Positions 22,730 through 34,700 are shown, counted from the first letter of the stretch. The stretch: 64,000 bases of DNA from Atopsyche davidsoni (GCA_022113835.1 JAILWY010000019.1:6844001-6908000); one strand, 5' to 3'. Notes: generated by a model not told the origin, from the sequence alone. Made by a program: numbers and translations.

Positions 22730-23170
22730 GGATAACAACTCGGCGAGAGGGGCGAGCGGAGACGACCTCCCGGAGCGGCCTGCGAGACGATACTGTGGTG
22801 CTCGCGGCTGTTCCCAGCCCGCTCCACCGACTACAAAGCACTCACACCGGCGCAGGCCCCCCCGGGCCACGGCGGAGCCGTCCTCCGCCGGCTCCGGAGC
22901 CCCGCCCGGGGGCGCGGGCGCACGCAAACCATCCGGGGCCCCGCGGCGGAATAACATGGCCCGGGCCGCCGCGGCCCCGGGGCCCCTCGAATAAGTCATA
23001 TAAAATGTATTCGCCTCTCGCGCCTCCCCGGCCCCGGAATCCGCCCGAGGCTGTCTTTAAAATAATAATAATAAGAATTGTTTATAGTAGGTCGGGGGCT
23101 CTCGGGAGGCTGCGCCCCGTGTACCCTCGCACGGCTCCGAGCGATAAAAGCACGCCCGCCTGTCGGCCCC
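22730..23170. other. GC-rich island with AATAATAATAATAAG spacer
   Basis: About 430 bp of CpG-rich sequence (CCGCGGCCCCGGGGCCCC and similar). Open frames on both strands show only Ala/Pro/Arg/Gly low complexity. It may mark an upstream regulatory region of the host gene, but similar islands occur elsewhere. Confidence 0.55.
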
Positions 23171-23519
23171 GTGAATCCGCGTAGAATCATCAAAATATAA
23201 ACGATAGTGGATGTATATTAAGTTGGATTAATGTCAATCAGAATGCGTTTTTATTTACCCATGCAGGTATTAGTATGTTTATGTGATTAAGCACATTTTT
23301 TCACACATTGAAAACGATTAAAGAAAACTCTTAGAAAATATCATCGAAATAATATCGAGTTTTCTTTAATCGAGATAGTGGATGTATCAAAAAAAAAACA
23401 AAGTTCGAATTCGATTCGAAACCCCAAACTAAGAAGAAATTCAATATTTCGGAGTACTTGGTGGAATTCCATTTTAATATTTTTTTTATCAACTCTGTTT
23501 GAACGGCATGTGGAAAATC

Positions 23520-23690
23520 ACACAATTTATTACTAATATGATTAGGCACATTAGTTCATATATAGAAGATGATTTAAAGAAACTCATCGTGATTTGTGGG
23601 GGTCCACACATGTGCCTAATCATATTAGTAATAATATAATAAACCCGTAATGGGTAATAAATACGCATCTGATTGACCAATCCATAAATA
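23520..23690. repeat. SINE family S fragments forming a palindrome
   Basis: ATTACTAATATGATTAGGCACAT (positions 23531-23553) is mirrored about 75 bp later by its inverse ending CCTAATCATATTAGTAATAA, enclosing body sequence. The tail AACCCGTAATGGGTAATAAA follows. Confidence 0.65.
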
Positions 23691-23699
23691 GATATCAAG

Positions 23700-24785
23700 T
23701 ATTTTACTCAAAAATATCAAAAGTAAGAAACAATTTCACTTTAGTAGAATAGTCTGCATCTGTTATAAATTACAAATTATAAAAACATTAAAAAAACCTT
23801 GTTTTGAAATGGGCTCTGTTATTCTTCTCTCTGTCATTATCTCTACTGTGCATATTCCAATTCTGTTTTTCACAAGTTGGTATTATTATTCTTTCTGATG
23901 CAAGTAAATATTATATGACAAGTAGATTTTAAAGCGTGTTATTCAGTACATATAGTAAATAGGGGGGGGGCAGAAAACTGACAGAAATCGGCTGTCTTTG
24001 GCGTTCTTTTGGCACTATGGCTGGTCGCACAAAAACACGTCTGCTCACCTTCGAAAAGAGACGGCAGAGTAGCCAGGCATAATCTACAACCCTAATTAAT
24101 CAAAAACTTCGGTCCGAGCTCCCAGAGCGACGCGAGCGTGTAATTTAAATCGACAGACAAAATAGTGATTTTGATGAATACTGCACGTCACTGGCTGGCT
24201 ATAATTAATTTGTATTGCCTATGGGGCATACACACAACGATCTCTCGAATCCCTTGCAAAATCTTGCGATCGCTGACGATATCGAATCGATTAAAAAAAA
24301 ACTCATTTCGATTTATTTGTTGCACTCGTTTTATTTAGTTTAATTTGATTAACCAACCGCTTAAGACATTTTTGAAATTATTTTTAAAAAATTGCGCTTT
24401 GTTAGAATGATGTAGCTCTCAAAAGGGAAAAGTTTTCCTCCTTGCTTGCTGTACCAGTCATACATTCCATTTAAAAAATATATATTAATTATTGAAGTAA
24501 TTTATTAATGTACAATCGATATATTACAGTGTTATTTAGGCAACGTAAATCGATCTTGTAAATAGATCCAGTTATATTATCTTATATAGTGCCAAAATAA
24601 AAAAAAACACATGTAGACATAGCGTGTATGTGTATTTTAACATGTTCATTTATCGTTATAAGCTCATCCAAATAGATCGTGTTACAAATAACGAGTTCCA
24701 GAACTCCAAATAAGCCTTAACATATATGTAGAAATTAATCATATTTAAAATTAAAAAAAAAAAAAATTAAATTAACAAAATTGTA
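23700..24785. other. AT-rich stretch without gene
   Basis: No coding signal. A G-run (nine G) lies near 23963. Confidence 0.45.
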
Positions 24786-24819
24786 ATATCTGTGTTACAC
24801 TTTCACGGCCATCGTAAAA

Positions 24820-25030
24820 ATGCGCGACCGCGAAGGCGAGCCGAAAAGCCGCGTTACTTGCACGGGTCTCCGGAAAAATATGAAAGTTGCCGACCCCTGG
24901 GCCGGCCCACGCCGGAGCGGGCCGCCGTCTTGTCCCACGGGCCGGCGGACGCCCGCGGGCCGCGCTTGACGGCCCCGCCGCCGGACAGGCCCGCGGGCAA
25001 CTCTGCCTTATTGATTTCCACGCGCCAGAC
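24820..25030. other. GC-rich island
   Basis: CGCGACCGCGAAGGCGAGCC through CCGCCGCCGGACAGGCCCGC. Composition-driven open frames only. Confidence 0.55.
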
Positions 25031-25159
25031 AATCGGATAGCGAAAATATTATAATTATTAAAAAATATTATATATATATTCATGGCACCTTTTCGCATTA
25101 CTTATGTCGGCGCAGTACCAATATTTATAACGAACAAACACACAGTGCTCGCTAATGAA

Positions 25160-25395
25160 ACGGAGATTTTTCCCCCCTCGCCGCGGGCCCCCTCGCGAGG
25201 CCGCCCCCTCCTCCTCCTCCTCCGCCCCGCTCTCCCCTCTTCCCCCCACCCCCCTACCTCTCCACCCAGCTCTCTCCCCCCTCCCACCCCCCCAAGGCTT
25301 GCTCGACTCCGCACAGAAGGCGACCCCGCGTCTGGGGCCCGCGGGCACGACACTGTCGCTCAACGCGTGGTTCGCGCGCCCCAATGATCGCAATA
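25160..25395. other. GC-rich island with long polypyrimidine tract
   Basis: From 25195 to about 25305 the plus strand is almost entirely C and T (CCTCCTCCTCCTCCTCCGCC, CCCTCTTCCCCCCACCCCCC). The flanks are CpG-rich. Confidence 0.7.
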
Positions 25396-25559
25396 GGCAT
25401 GACGACAGTATCAAAGAATCAAAGAAATAATTATTTTAAGGGAAAATACATATTAAAAGGATTTAAAAAACTGATTTAGTTTTATTTAAAAATCTAAGAT
25501 TAATAAGATTTTCAACAAATTAAAAGGTTAAAATACTGCAATCGGCCATTTTGACTGAA

Positions 25560-25750
25560 ACACCAATCACAGCGCATGACGTCATACCACCGTAAACAAC
25601 TCTATGATATTAAAATTGGTCTATGGTCTTCAATGCAAACACAATGGCACGCCAGTTGACAATGATAGTTAATGACGTCAGAGCGGACGCGATGACGTCA
25701 CGCCTCGCGATGACGCGTTTTCGCGCACTTTTGAAAAAATATTATAAAAA
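25560..25750 (+). promoter_or_regulatory. CRE-cluster promoter-like region (CCAAT, three TGACGTCA, TATA)
   Basis: CCAATCA at 25563 is followed by perfect palindromic CREs TGACGTCA at 25577, 25673 and 25693, and by TATAAAAA at 25743. TGACGTCA is the binding site of CREB/ATF bZIP factors. A GC-rich island lies just upstream. No gene start is recognised downstream on the plus strand. The cluster is also 5.6 kb upstream of the first visible exon of the minus-strand KCTD gene and could serve it. Confidence 0.45.
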
Positions 25751-25915
25751 TGGCTTTAAACATCGTTAAACTCTAGTTTTTTACCGAAATAAAGTTTTTT
25801 TCGTAAATAGTAAACGTGTACCCCCATTATGGAAGAGGATTTGAAAATCTTTCGTCATGCCTATTACGTATGCAATATAAACAAAAAAAAAAAAAAAACA
25901 TAAATATATGTGTAC

Positions 25916-26200
25916 AGTAATACACCCCGCTTCCGGAAAAAAAACGCGTTAAGTGAAATTCGCGTATATCGGGGTTTGCGATAAAACACGCAGCACAGTC
26001 AAAATACGTATTAATTTAGTTCAAAGAACACTTTGTGCATACATACAATACATCTATTGTCTTTTGGGTAGCGTTTCTTGTAAAATACGTTCATAACACC
26101 CAACGATGTTTTTTTTTGATGTGCTCATACGCATTCTTTAAATAAGAAATTCGCGTTACAGTGAAACCGCGCATAGCGGGGTCGCGTAAAGTATCTCTTT
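25916..26200 (-). mobile_element. Pogo/Tigger-like MITE, copy 2
   Basis: On the minus strand it opens TACTTTACGCGACCCCGC, and TATGCGCGGTTTCACTG follows. It ends AACCCCGATATACGCGAATT and GGAAGCGGGGTGTATTA. The internal words TGGGTGTTATGAACGTATTT and AAAAGACAATAGATGTAT match the copy at 44992-45382. Confidence 0.75.
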
Positions 26201-26572
26201 CATACATCACGGGCTCACATTGGGTTGATTTTTTTGTATAAAACGTTGCGACAAAAAATATATATCACCGTATTTGTGCCAATCGCATTGAATTGTATTT
26301 CAATTAAAACAAAACTGTTTGACGATGGTAAATATTTAAATTTAAATATATATCTCCGTGACAGGTTATTTTCGTCCAACGTGTCACTTTCTGTACTTAT
26401 TTTTACTCAGCCTTATTATTATTCAGGTTTTACATTGATAAAGGAACAAAAAAACGGCATGCGATTGGCTTAAAATGAATTCATTAGATTGTTGTTATAA
26501 TTCTGCAAAAAATTATCACATTCTCCAGTGTTGCCAGCAAAAATTGCGGCAAAAACTTAAGGACTCAAAAAT

Positions 26573-26574
<2 letters not shown>

Positions 26575-26612
<38 letters not shown>
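26575..26612. repeat. (TA)n microsatellite
   Basis: Roughly 18 TA units. Confidence 0.9.
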
Positions 26613-26614
<2 letters not shown>

Positions 26615-26619
26615 GTGCC

Positions 26620-28085
26620 GGCATTTTTAATTTAATTTAATTTTTCACCTCGTAGTATTCTAATTAAAACATGGTTGTATTAAATATTTTTGATAGATGA
26701 TTGAAATGATTTTATCACATATTCTATTTTACTGGTGACCGGTTTCGCTTACCTTTTTCGTTGGATCAAAAATTTTAGTACAATATGGTTATAATATGTG
26801 GGTGTCCCCTGATCCTAGCGCAGGTTGCGGAGCTTACAACATGTGGCTTAGGTGGATTGCTCTATTTTCATTATGGAGTTAGGGTAGAGAAAAATATGTG
26901 TAAAAAAAACCTTTAAAATTCGTAAAAAATCTTAGCTCAAAAAAAATAATTAAATTAAATTAAACGTTCACTGTTTCCGGTTTGGCGATCGCGGTCATAT
27001 TTTTCGGCTGTAAATCCGCCTCAACAGTTCACAAATGGCCATCGAGGCGACAACGACTGTGGGAAGAGTCGTGATGGATGAGTCAGAGAGGCACGAGGGC
27101 CCCGACTTGTAGACGAGATGAAAGTCATCCATATCAAGATTACAGTTCGAACTCGTCATGATTTTTCGTGTACCCACAAAGTCATGAGAATTTTCGTTTG
27201 TTTATGGTGTTTTAATTTTTATTTCAAGTGAGACAAAAGGCCTCTACACACGTAGCAACAAATCGTGCCACCAACTTGCAGTTAGCCAGAAGTGTCCTTA
27301 ATTGCATTACTTAGTCAAAACCACATAAAAACACCCATAATAAAGGGTACAACCCATAAAACTAAGATAATCTTAATTCAACCCACTGTTCATTACCAAA
27401 AGCAGGTCAGAGCACGGATCATATCAATACTTGCCAATTACTTATAATATGCCTTGGTTGACATGTTAAAACATTCATTTGCTGGAATCAAGTGTTTTTA
27501 TTTTTATATATTTGAAAAATTATTCAAAGGTTTGATCAACATTAAAAAGATTGATAAGATCGAACATCGATTATGAACGGCTGTTAAGTTTATCACGTCG
27601 ATTCAATTAACGCTGTATCTCCGATCGATCTATAATTGAAATGAATTAACTAACCTTATGACGCATTCAACAGCTTTGTAATCACTGTTTAGTTAATTAA
27701 CTCTACCAGAAGCTGGGCGTAAACCAATCAATTTTGACGAATTGTTTATTTTTTGCGTAAATAGTCCTTAAAAAATATACATACAAGTATTTGCGTGTAG
27801 TATAAAGGCACGTTACAACAAATTGTGCGAACAACTTGCAGTTACCTTTGTTTTAGGTGTTTTTGTAAATGTTTTTTCCAAAGTAAACATAATTATAATG
27901 TAAGTATAAACTATCAGTTTTATGTTGTCTTCTCGAGTGTATATCTTTTATAAAAATTGGACTTTGAGCCTTTTATAGAAGTGTTTTTTTTTTTGTTGCC
28001 TCTATTAAGTGATTTGTGATTCCACTAATTTTTCTTATTAGGTGCTAAGTGTTTTTTTGTTGGTACTGGTATACAGTTTTGTAAA
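26620..28085. other. AT-rich stretch without supported gene
   Basis: A 60-codon open frame on the minus strand (27177-26995) has no recognised domain. Two related words, CAACAAATCGTGCCACCAAC (27258) and CAACAAATTGTGCGAACAAC (27817), suggest a worn repeat. Confidence 0.4.
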
Positions 28086-28089
28086 ATAG

Positions 28090-29035
28090 TTTACTGGCAA
28101 CCCTGCATCTCGCTCGGAGACTGCGCCGAACAATAGACCGCGTCCTGCGGCTCTCGCCCAGGGCCGCGATGGGTGCCGAGCCGGGGCGTGTTTTGAAAGA
28201 GCGCTACGAATTGCCGCCGCTGCCAACCATGTGGCCCTCGAGCGATATCCGAGTGCAGATTTTTGAACGATACTCTTTTTATCAAGATTTTACAGTGCAT
28301 ATCTGCCGCATGAATTACGACGTCTTACGGATGGCCATCTTGCTTTCCTCGCATGCTTGCGTCACGACACTCTCACCGCCGCTGCCAACCACGTGATCCT
28401 CGGGCGAGATTCCAAGTGCAGCATTTCTAACGCTTCCATTGTATCTTGAGAATTACATCTTCTAACGGATGATCATCTTTTACTTCGCGCGCTGATGTCA
28501 ACCACGAATCCAACATTGTATATTCAGCATACTGGACAGGATCTTGAGTGCAGCATTGCTCACTGTACTCTGGACTCAAACGAGCAGCTTTTTGTAAACA
28601 TAACCGCCACCAAGCCTTACTTACTTTATTTCGTCATTCTTGTAGTCTTTTTTTTTTCTTCGCGCTGGGACGGAGACACCGCCGCTGACAACTATGTGGT
28701 CACGCGGAAATATCCTAATTGCGTATGCACTATGTGCTGCCAACTACGCGACTTTCAAGCGAGATTTCGAGCGTCGCAATACTCGAGGCCATCATTTTTA
28801 CTTCGCACGCTGGCGTCGCGCCGTTGCCGCTGCCGACCGCGTGGCCTTCCGCCGAGATGCGCGATGCTTCGTTCGGTTCTTCCAGAAGACGATGCCTGGC
28901 CGATTGGCGTGGGTGTGCGGCTCGGAGTGATCGTGGAAGCCGTCGCCCGAGGCCGGCTGGCCAGCACGACTCGAGGTCAGGCGGCCCCTCGGTGGATCCC
29001 CGGCGGCTGCGGTCGCACGCTGGTCGCCCAATTCG
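28090..29035 (+). repeat. Degenerate GC-rich tandem repeat, units roughly 110-190 bp
   Basis: GCCGCTGCCAACCATGTGGC at 28213, GCCGCTGCCAACCACGTGAT at 28378, GCCGCTGACAACTATGTGGT at 28681 and GCCGCTGCCGACCGCGTGGC at 28827, plus a worn unit near 28490. Each is followed by GCGA-ATTCC-GTGCAGC-like words. A 226-codon open frame crosses it but shows no domain. A single unit recurs at 50240-50300. Confidence 0.65.
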
Positions 29036-29169
29036 CACATAGATCACAAGATTACATCACCCCTTTAGCGGTACAGCCTCTCGCAACACCTCTCCCAGAA
29101 TGCATCACAAAAATCTATACACAGTCTATATGCTTTACATGCCCGCTTTTGCTCGATTGTATATTGAAT

Positions 29170-29600
29170 ACTTAAGTTTCATTTTTTTTAAGAGTCATAG
29201 TCGGGTTAGACGTGACCCCTTCGAGGGAGTCATCAGTTGTCTTGCCCCTAAGGGGATAAGTCAGTAGTTCCAGTGGAGTCCGAGTCATTTCTTAGTTACT
29301 TCACTAGGGAATCGACAAAGACTAAAGCGTTGTCTCTAGCCTCTTAGGCTTAGGCCTTTATATAGGTGGAGAAACGTCACAATATGTATGTAGTGTGGCC
29401 CCCTCGAAACGCCACTAGCTTGACATGTGACTCTTTCTGAGGTGGACTTCTTTCTGTTTATTTAATATACATGTATATCCATCGGCGAACAGCCGATGTT
29501 CGAATTAATTACAATAATTAATCCATCCCGAGAGCATAGCTCGCTCATCGGTGGACTTCGAAAACATAATGATCATCCTGGCCGTCGAAGAGGTCAGTTT
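29170..29600 (+). other. Promoter-like unassigned sequence
   Basis: CTTTATATAGGTGGAG (about 29356) looks like a TATA region preceded by TCTTAGTTACTTCACTAGGG. It could be part of an LTR or a small transcription unit. The word AACGCCACTAGCTTGACATG (29407) recurs inverted near 46640. Confidence 0.25.
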
Positions 29601-29939
29601 TATTAAGGTAAACAGTTACATTTGGTAGGAATGTCATGAGAAAACATAAGAAATACCCAAAGGGATTAGCAATATGTGTGGATACAATAGAATACCAGAT
29701 AGCAATTTAAATGGGTATCTTTCCAGGAAGGTGTTGTAAATACTTTCTAGTGGAGACATATAATTACACAAGTGTTCCTTAAATGCAATAAAATTATAAG
29801 ACCTAAGTCGGTCGGTAAGAATAGCAGTATTACAATATTTCCGAGAGAATATAATTGTAAACTAGCAGGGAAAATACAAAACATGTACGCCTTTATAGTG
29901 TTTACTCCGCACTCCCCATTCTGTTGCTTGTGCATCGGT

Positions 29940-30135
29940 AATGGAGTAGAGGACTCAGATCTAAACGCCAGAGCTTTGTAAGGAAATAATGCTATTGGGC
30001 AGACTGCGGTGAAAAAGAACCAGGGGACCTATTATACTATTTTCTTCTTAAAAAAAACCACGAACACTGGTTTGGCATGAGTGTATGCTCAGTGAAATGG
30101 TCGTCGACCTCATCTGAGGAGAGACACTCGATGAA
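29940..30135 (+). repeat. Family A tail repeat copy
   Basis: AGATCTAAACGCCAGAGCTT, then AACCACGAACACTGG, GTGTATGCTCAGTGAAATGG and CATCTGAGGAGAGACACTCG. Confidence 0.65.
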
Positions 30136-30799
30136 AATGAAGAAGTGTTTACTCACATCAATATTCTTCAGATTACTAACACTCTATTAAAGATCTATTT
30201 AAAATATTAGCCAGAGTATGAACTGTTTTCTCAATTATAGATACAACCAATTCGGTAGAACTATTTTGTTTACTTAAATAGCATCGACAAGTTTGCATTG
30301 CAAAGGTTTCGTCAGACTGGCAGGCCTTCTGTAAGCGCCCAGTAATAAATTTGTTAATAGAGTTTTCAGAATAATAATGATACCCAAAACTAGTATATAA
30401 TAAGAAAAACTGGCTACTCCAGTGGTGACGCAGGGGCTGCAACAAAGTGAGGATGTGTCATCAGGACGCTTCACTGTGTCCCCTGATGCCTCCAGCACGA
30501 GTAAATTTAACATATTGCTCAACCAGTCCTGGAAAGGTTTGATTGCATAAAATGTTTCCTGTGTAAAAGCCCCCCTGGGACGTATTGCATTTCTGTGAAC
30601 CCTTTAAAGCCACGTGAATGAATTGCACCATTTGCCGGAATTGGAGTGCAGGAATAAATATATATTCGGTGCGCCACTGAATTTCGGGATTTCACACATA
30701 TATAGAGCTAACAAAACATGTAGTCGACGTACATGTCTAAACTTGTGTTTTTTTATAGCTTACACATCAGTCACATAGTGCAACGCATTAATATTTTTT

Positions 30800-31380
30800 T
30801 GTCGAGTTTTGTGGCAAAAAAACAGCATTAGCGGGTAGCTTTGCTTATATGCTTTAACTTGAAAAAAATTCAGCTGAAGCACTTCGTTTGCTTGAGGAAC
30901 CTACGGCAAACATACACCATCGAAAACTACCTGTGAAAATTGGTTTAAACGCTTCGGAAAGGGCGATTTCGACACCGAGGACAAAGAACGCTCCGGAAAA
31001 CCATAAACATTTGAGGACTCCGATACGCAAACACATATTTCTTAATGTTTACATGCCATGGAAAAAAAATCAAAGGAAAAGACAACGGCTGCCGCGTGAG
31101 TTGACTGAAAGACAGACTGAAAATCGAAGAACCACTTCCAAAATTTTGCTTTTACTGCATGAAAGAGTTTCCTGCATCGAATTGTTACTGGCGATAAGAA
31201 ATGCATATCTTTCGAGAATCCCAAATCCAGACTTTCATCTGGTGAAGCATCATTATCGTCGTCATCGACGGCACGGCCGAATCGTTTCGGAAAGAAGACA
31301 ATGCTATAACCATGCTAGGACCAGAAAGAAATCGTGTAGCTGTTGATACCGGGCGAAACCGAATAGCGAACAAAGTATAT
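30800..31380 (+). pseudogene. Mariner-family transposase relic
   Basis: Pieces in frame-shifted order: ENWFKRFGKGDFDTEDKER with SGKP and TFEDSD (the N-terminal DNA-binding part), then SFLHRIVTGDKKC (around the first catalytic Asp, 31175-31210), then NRFGKK and DQKEIV. The middle and C-terminal parts are missing or scrambled and stops abound. Same broad family as 5400-6480 but a separate, shorter copy. Confidence 0.7.
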
Positions 31381-31599
31381 ATATATATGGGATAACTTTA
31401 TCGGCATCTAATAATCATAACGGTGTATCTCCCTGAAAACCTGAAAACAAAGAATCGAAAAACACAGATGTCTTTTTTAAGAACTCAAAGATTCAAAAAT
31501 TCACATATACGGAATAAATCATTGCTTTAACAATATCTAAGGCGGTTTTGAAATCGGGGCCGCTCGGTAATAAATTATGAAGGCTCAAAAAAGTCACGT

Positions 31600-31760
31600 A
31601 ATGACACGGAGACCCGGGCCCGTACTTACGGCGGGGGCCCCGGGCAGCGGCTCCGCCCGGCGCTCTCGGGGCCTGCCCTCGTGCCGCGCGGTCTGGCGCC
31701 CCCGGGCCCCGCGCCCAGGGCCCCTCAACCTCGGGCCCGCGCCCACTCGCCACATTTTAA
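31600..31760. other. GC-rich island abutting the satellite
   Basis: GGGGGCCCCGGGCAGCGGCT through CCTCGGGCCCGCGCCCACTC. The same GGGCCCGCGCCCACTCGCCA junction precedes the outlying satellite unit at 35190, so island and satellite were joined before that unit moved. Confidence 0.65.
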
Positions 31761-34700
31761 AAAAAACCCACTTCAAACGCGGAGAAAACCCCATCCTTGA
31801 CCGCTGTAAAAATATTCCAGCTTGGCTTGACACGTCTGCGGCGTCTGCCTGTAATTTTTTTTGTGAGTCCGCGAGTTCGCTCTACACCCCTGTTTTATAT
31901 TATATGCTTTCCTCTCATTTCACATTCCTTCTGCAGCAAGCTACAGTAATGCCCACATTTGAAAAAAACCGCTTCAAACGCGGAGAAAACCCCATCCTTG
32001 ACCGCTGTAGCAAGCTTCGTAAAAATATTCCAGCTTGGCTTGACACGTCTGCCTGTAAATTTTTTTGTGAGACCGCGAGTTCCTTCTACACCCCTGTTTT
32101 ATATTATATGCTTTCCTCTCATTTCACATTCCTTCTGCAGCAAGCTACAGTAATGCCCACATTTGAAAAAAACCGCTTCAAACGCGGAGAAAACCCCATC
32201 CTTGACCGCTGTAGCAAGCTTCGTAAAAATATTCCAGCTTGGCTTGACACGTCTGCGGCGTCTGCCTGTAATTTTTTTTGTGAGTCCGCGAGTTCCTTTT
32301 TCACCCCTGTTTTATATTATATGCTTTCCTCTCATCTCACACTCCTTCTGCAGCAAGCTACAGTAATGCCCACATTTGAAAAAAACCGTTTCAAACGCGG
32401 AGAAAACCACATCCTTGACCGCGGTAGCAAGCTTCGTAAAAATATTCCAGCTTGGCTTGACACGTCTGCGGCGTCTGCCTGTAATTTTTTTTGTGAGTCC
32501 GCGAGTTCCTTTTACACCCCTGTTTTATATTATATGCTTTCCTCTCATCTCACACTCCTTCTGCAGCAAGCTACAGTAATGCCCACATTTGAAAAAAACC
32601 GTTTCAAACGCGGAGAAAACCCCATCCTTGACCGCTGTAGCAAGCTTCATAAAAATATTCCAGCTTGGCTTGACACGTCTGCGGCGTCTGCCTGTAATTT
32701 TTTTTGTGAGTCCGCGAGTTCCTTTTTCACCCCTGTTTTATATTATATGCTTTCCTCTCATCTCACACTCCTTCTGCAGCAAGCTACAGTAATGCCCACA
32801 TTTGAAAAAAACCGTTTCAAACGCGGAGAAAACCACATCCTTGACCGCGGTAGCAAGCTTCGTAAAAATATTCCAGCTTGGCTTGACACGTCTGCGGCGT
32901 CTGCCTGTAATTTTTTTTGTGAGTCCGCGAGTTCCTTTTACACCCCTGTTTTATATTATATGCTTTCCTCTCATCTCACACTCCTTCTGCAGCAAGCTAC
33001 AGTAATGCCCACATTTGAAAAAAACCGTTTCAAACGCGGAGAAAACCCCATCCTTGACCGCTGTAGCAAGCTTCATAAAAATATTCCAGCTTGGCTTGAC
33101 ACGTCTGCGGCGTCTGCCTGTAATTTTTTTTGTGAGTCCGCGAGTTCCTTTTTCACCCCTGTTTTATATTATATGCTTTCCTCTCATCTCACACTCCTTC
33201 TGCAGCAAGCTACAGTAATGCCCACATTTGAAAAAAACCGTTTCAAACGCGGAGAAAACCACATCCTTGACCGCGGTAGCAAGCTTCGTAAAAATATTCC
33301 AGCTTGGCTTGACACGTCTGCGGCGTCTGCCTGTAATTTTTTTTGTGAGTCCGCGAGTTCGCTCTACACCCCTGTTTTATATTATATGCTTTCCTCTCAT
33401 TTCACATTCCTTCTGCAGCAAGCTACAGTAATGCCCACATTTGAAAAAAACCGCTTCAAACGCGGAGATAACCCCATCCTTGACCGCTGTAGCAAGCTTC
33501 GTAAAAATATTCCAGCTTGGCTTGACACGTCTGCCTGTAAATTTTTTTGTGAGACCGCGAGTTCCTTCTACACCCCAGTTTTATATTATATACTTTCCTC
33601 TAATATCACACTCCTTCTGCAGCAAGCTACAGTAATGCCCACATTTGAAAAAAACCGCTTCAAACGCGGAGAAAACCCCATCTTTAACCGCGGTAGCAAG
33701 CTTTGTAAAAATATTCCAGGTTTGCTTGACACGTCTGCCTGTAAATTTTTTTGTGAGTCCGCGAGTCCCTTTTACGCCGCATTTTTATATCATATACTTT
33801 CCTCTCATCTCACACTCCTTCTGCAGCAAGCTACAGTAATGCCCACATTTGAAAAAAACCACTTCAAACGCGGAGAAAACCCCATCCTTGACCGCTGTAG
33901 CAAGCTTCGTAAAAATATTCCAGCTTGGCTTGACACGTCTGCCTGTAAATTTTTTTGTGAGACCGCGAGTTCCTTCTACACCCCAGTTTTATATTATATA
34001 CTTTCCTCTAATATCACACTCCTTCTGCAGCAAGCTACAGTAATGCCCACATTTGAAAAAAACCGCTTCAAACGCGGAGAAAACCCCATCTTTAACCGCG
34101 GTAGCAAGCTTTGTAAAAATATTCCAGGTTTGCTTGACACGTCTGCCTGTAAATTTTTTTGTGAGTCCGCGAGTCCCTTTTACGCCGCATTTTTATATCA
34201 TATACTTTCCTCTCATCTCACACTCCTTCTGCAGCAAGCTACAGTAATGCCCACATTTGAAAAAAACCGCTTCAAACGCGGAGAAAACCCCATCCTTGAC
34301 CACTGTAGCAAGCTTCGTAAAAATATTCCAGGTTGGCTTGACACGTCTGCCTGTAATTTTTTTTGTGAGACCGCGAGTTCCTTCTACACCCCTGTTTTAT
34401 ATTATATGCTTTCGTCTCATCTCACACTCCTTCTGCAGCAAGCTACAGTAATGCCCACATTTGAAAAAAACCGCTTCAAACGCGGAGATAACCCCATCCT
34501 TGACCGCTGTAACAAGCTTCGTAAGAAATTCCAGCTTGGCTTGACACGTCTGTCTGTAAATTTTTTTGTGAGTCCGCGAGTCCCTTTTTCGCCGCATTTT
34601 TATATCATATACTTTCCTCTAATATCACACTCCTTCTGCAGCAAGCTACAGTAATGCCCACATTTGAAAAAAACCGCTTCAAACGCAAGGAAAACCCCAT

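Noticed and set aside
22523..23184. Ala/Pro/Arg-rich open frames of 143-168 codons
   Set aside because: Composition of a GC-rich island; equally open on both strands and no domain.
24772..25430. Several 80-118-codon open frames as a small gene cluster
   Set aside because: GC-island and polypyrimidine composition explain them.
26995..27177. Minus-strand 60-codon frame (MGTRKIMTSSNCNLDMDDFH...)
   Set aside because: Balanced amino-acid composition drew attention, but there is no splice signal, domain or neighbour to support it.
28495..29175. 226-codon open frame as a gene
   Set aside because: It crosses degenerate tandem repeats, begins in unrelated AT-rich sequence, and other frames on both strands are also open.
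31577..34654. 1025-codon open frame annotated as a protein-coding gene
   Set aside because: It is explained by a satellite whose unit is a multiple of three. There is no start context, domain or splice evidence, and the first 50 codons are GC-island sequence. Kept as a finding, not as a CDS.
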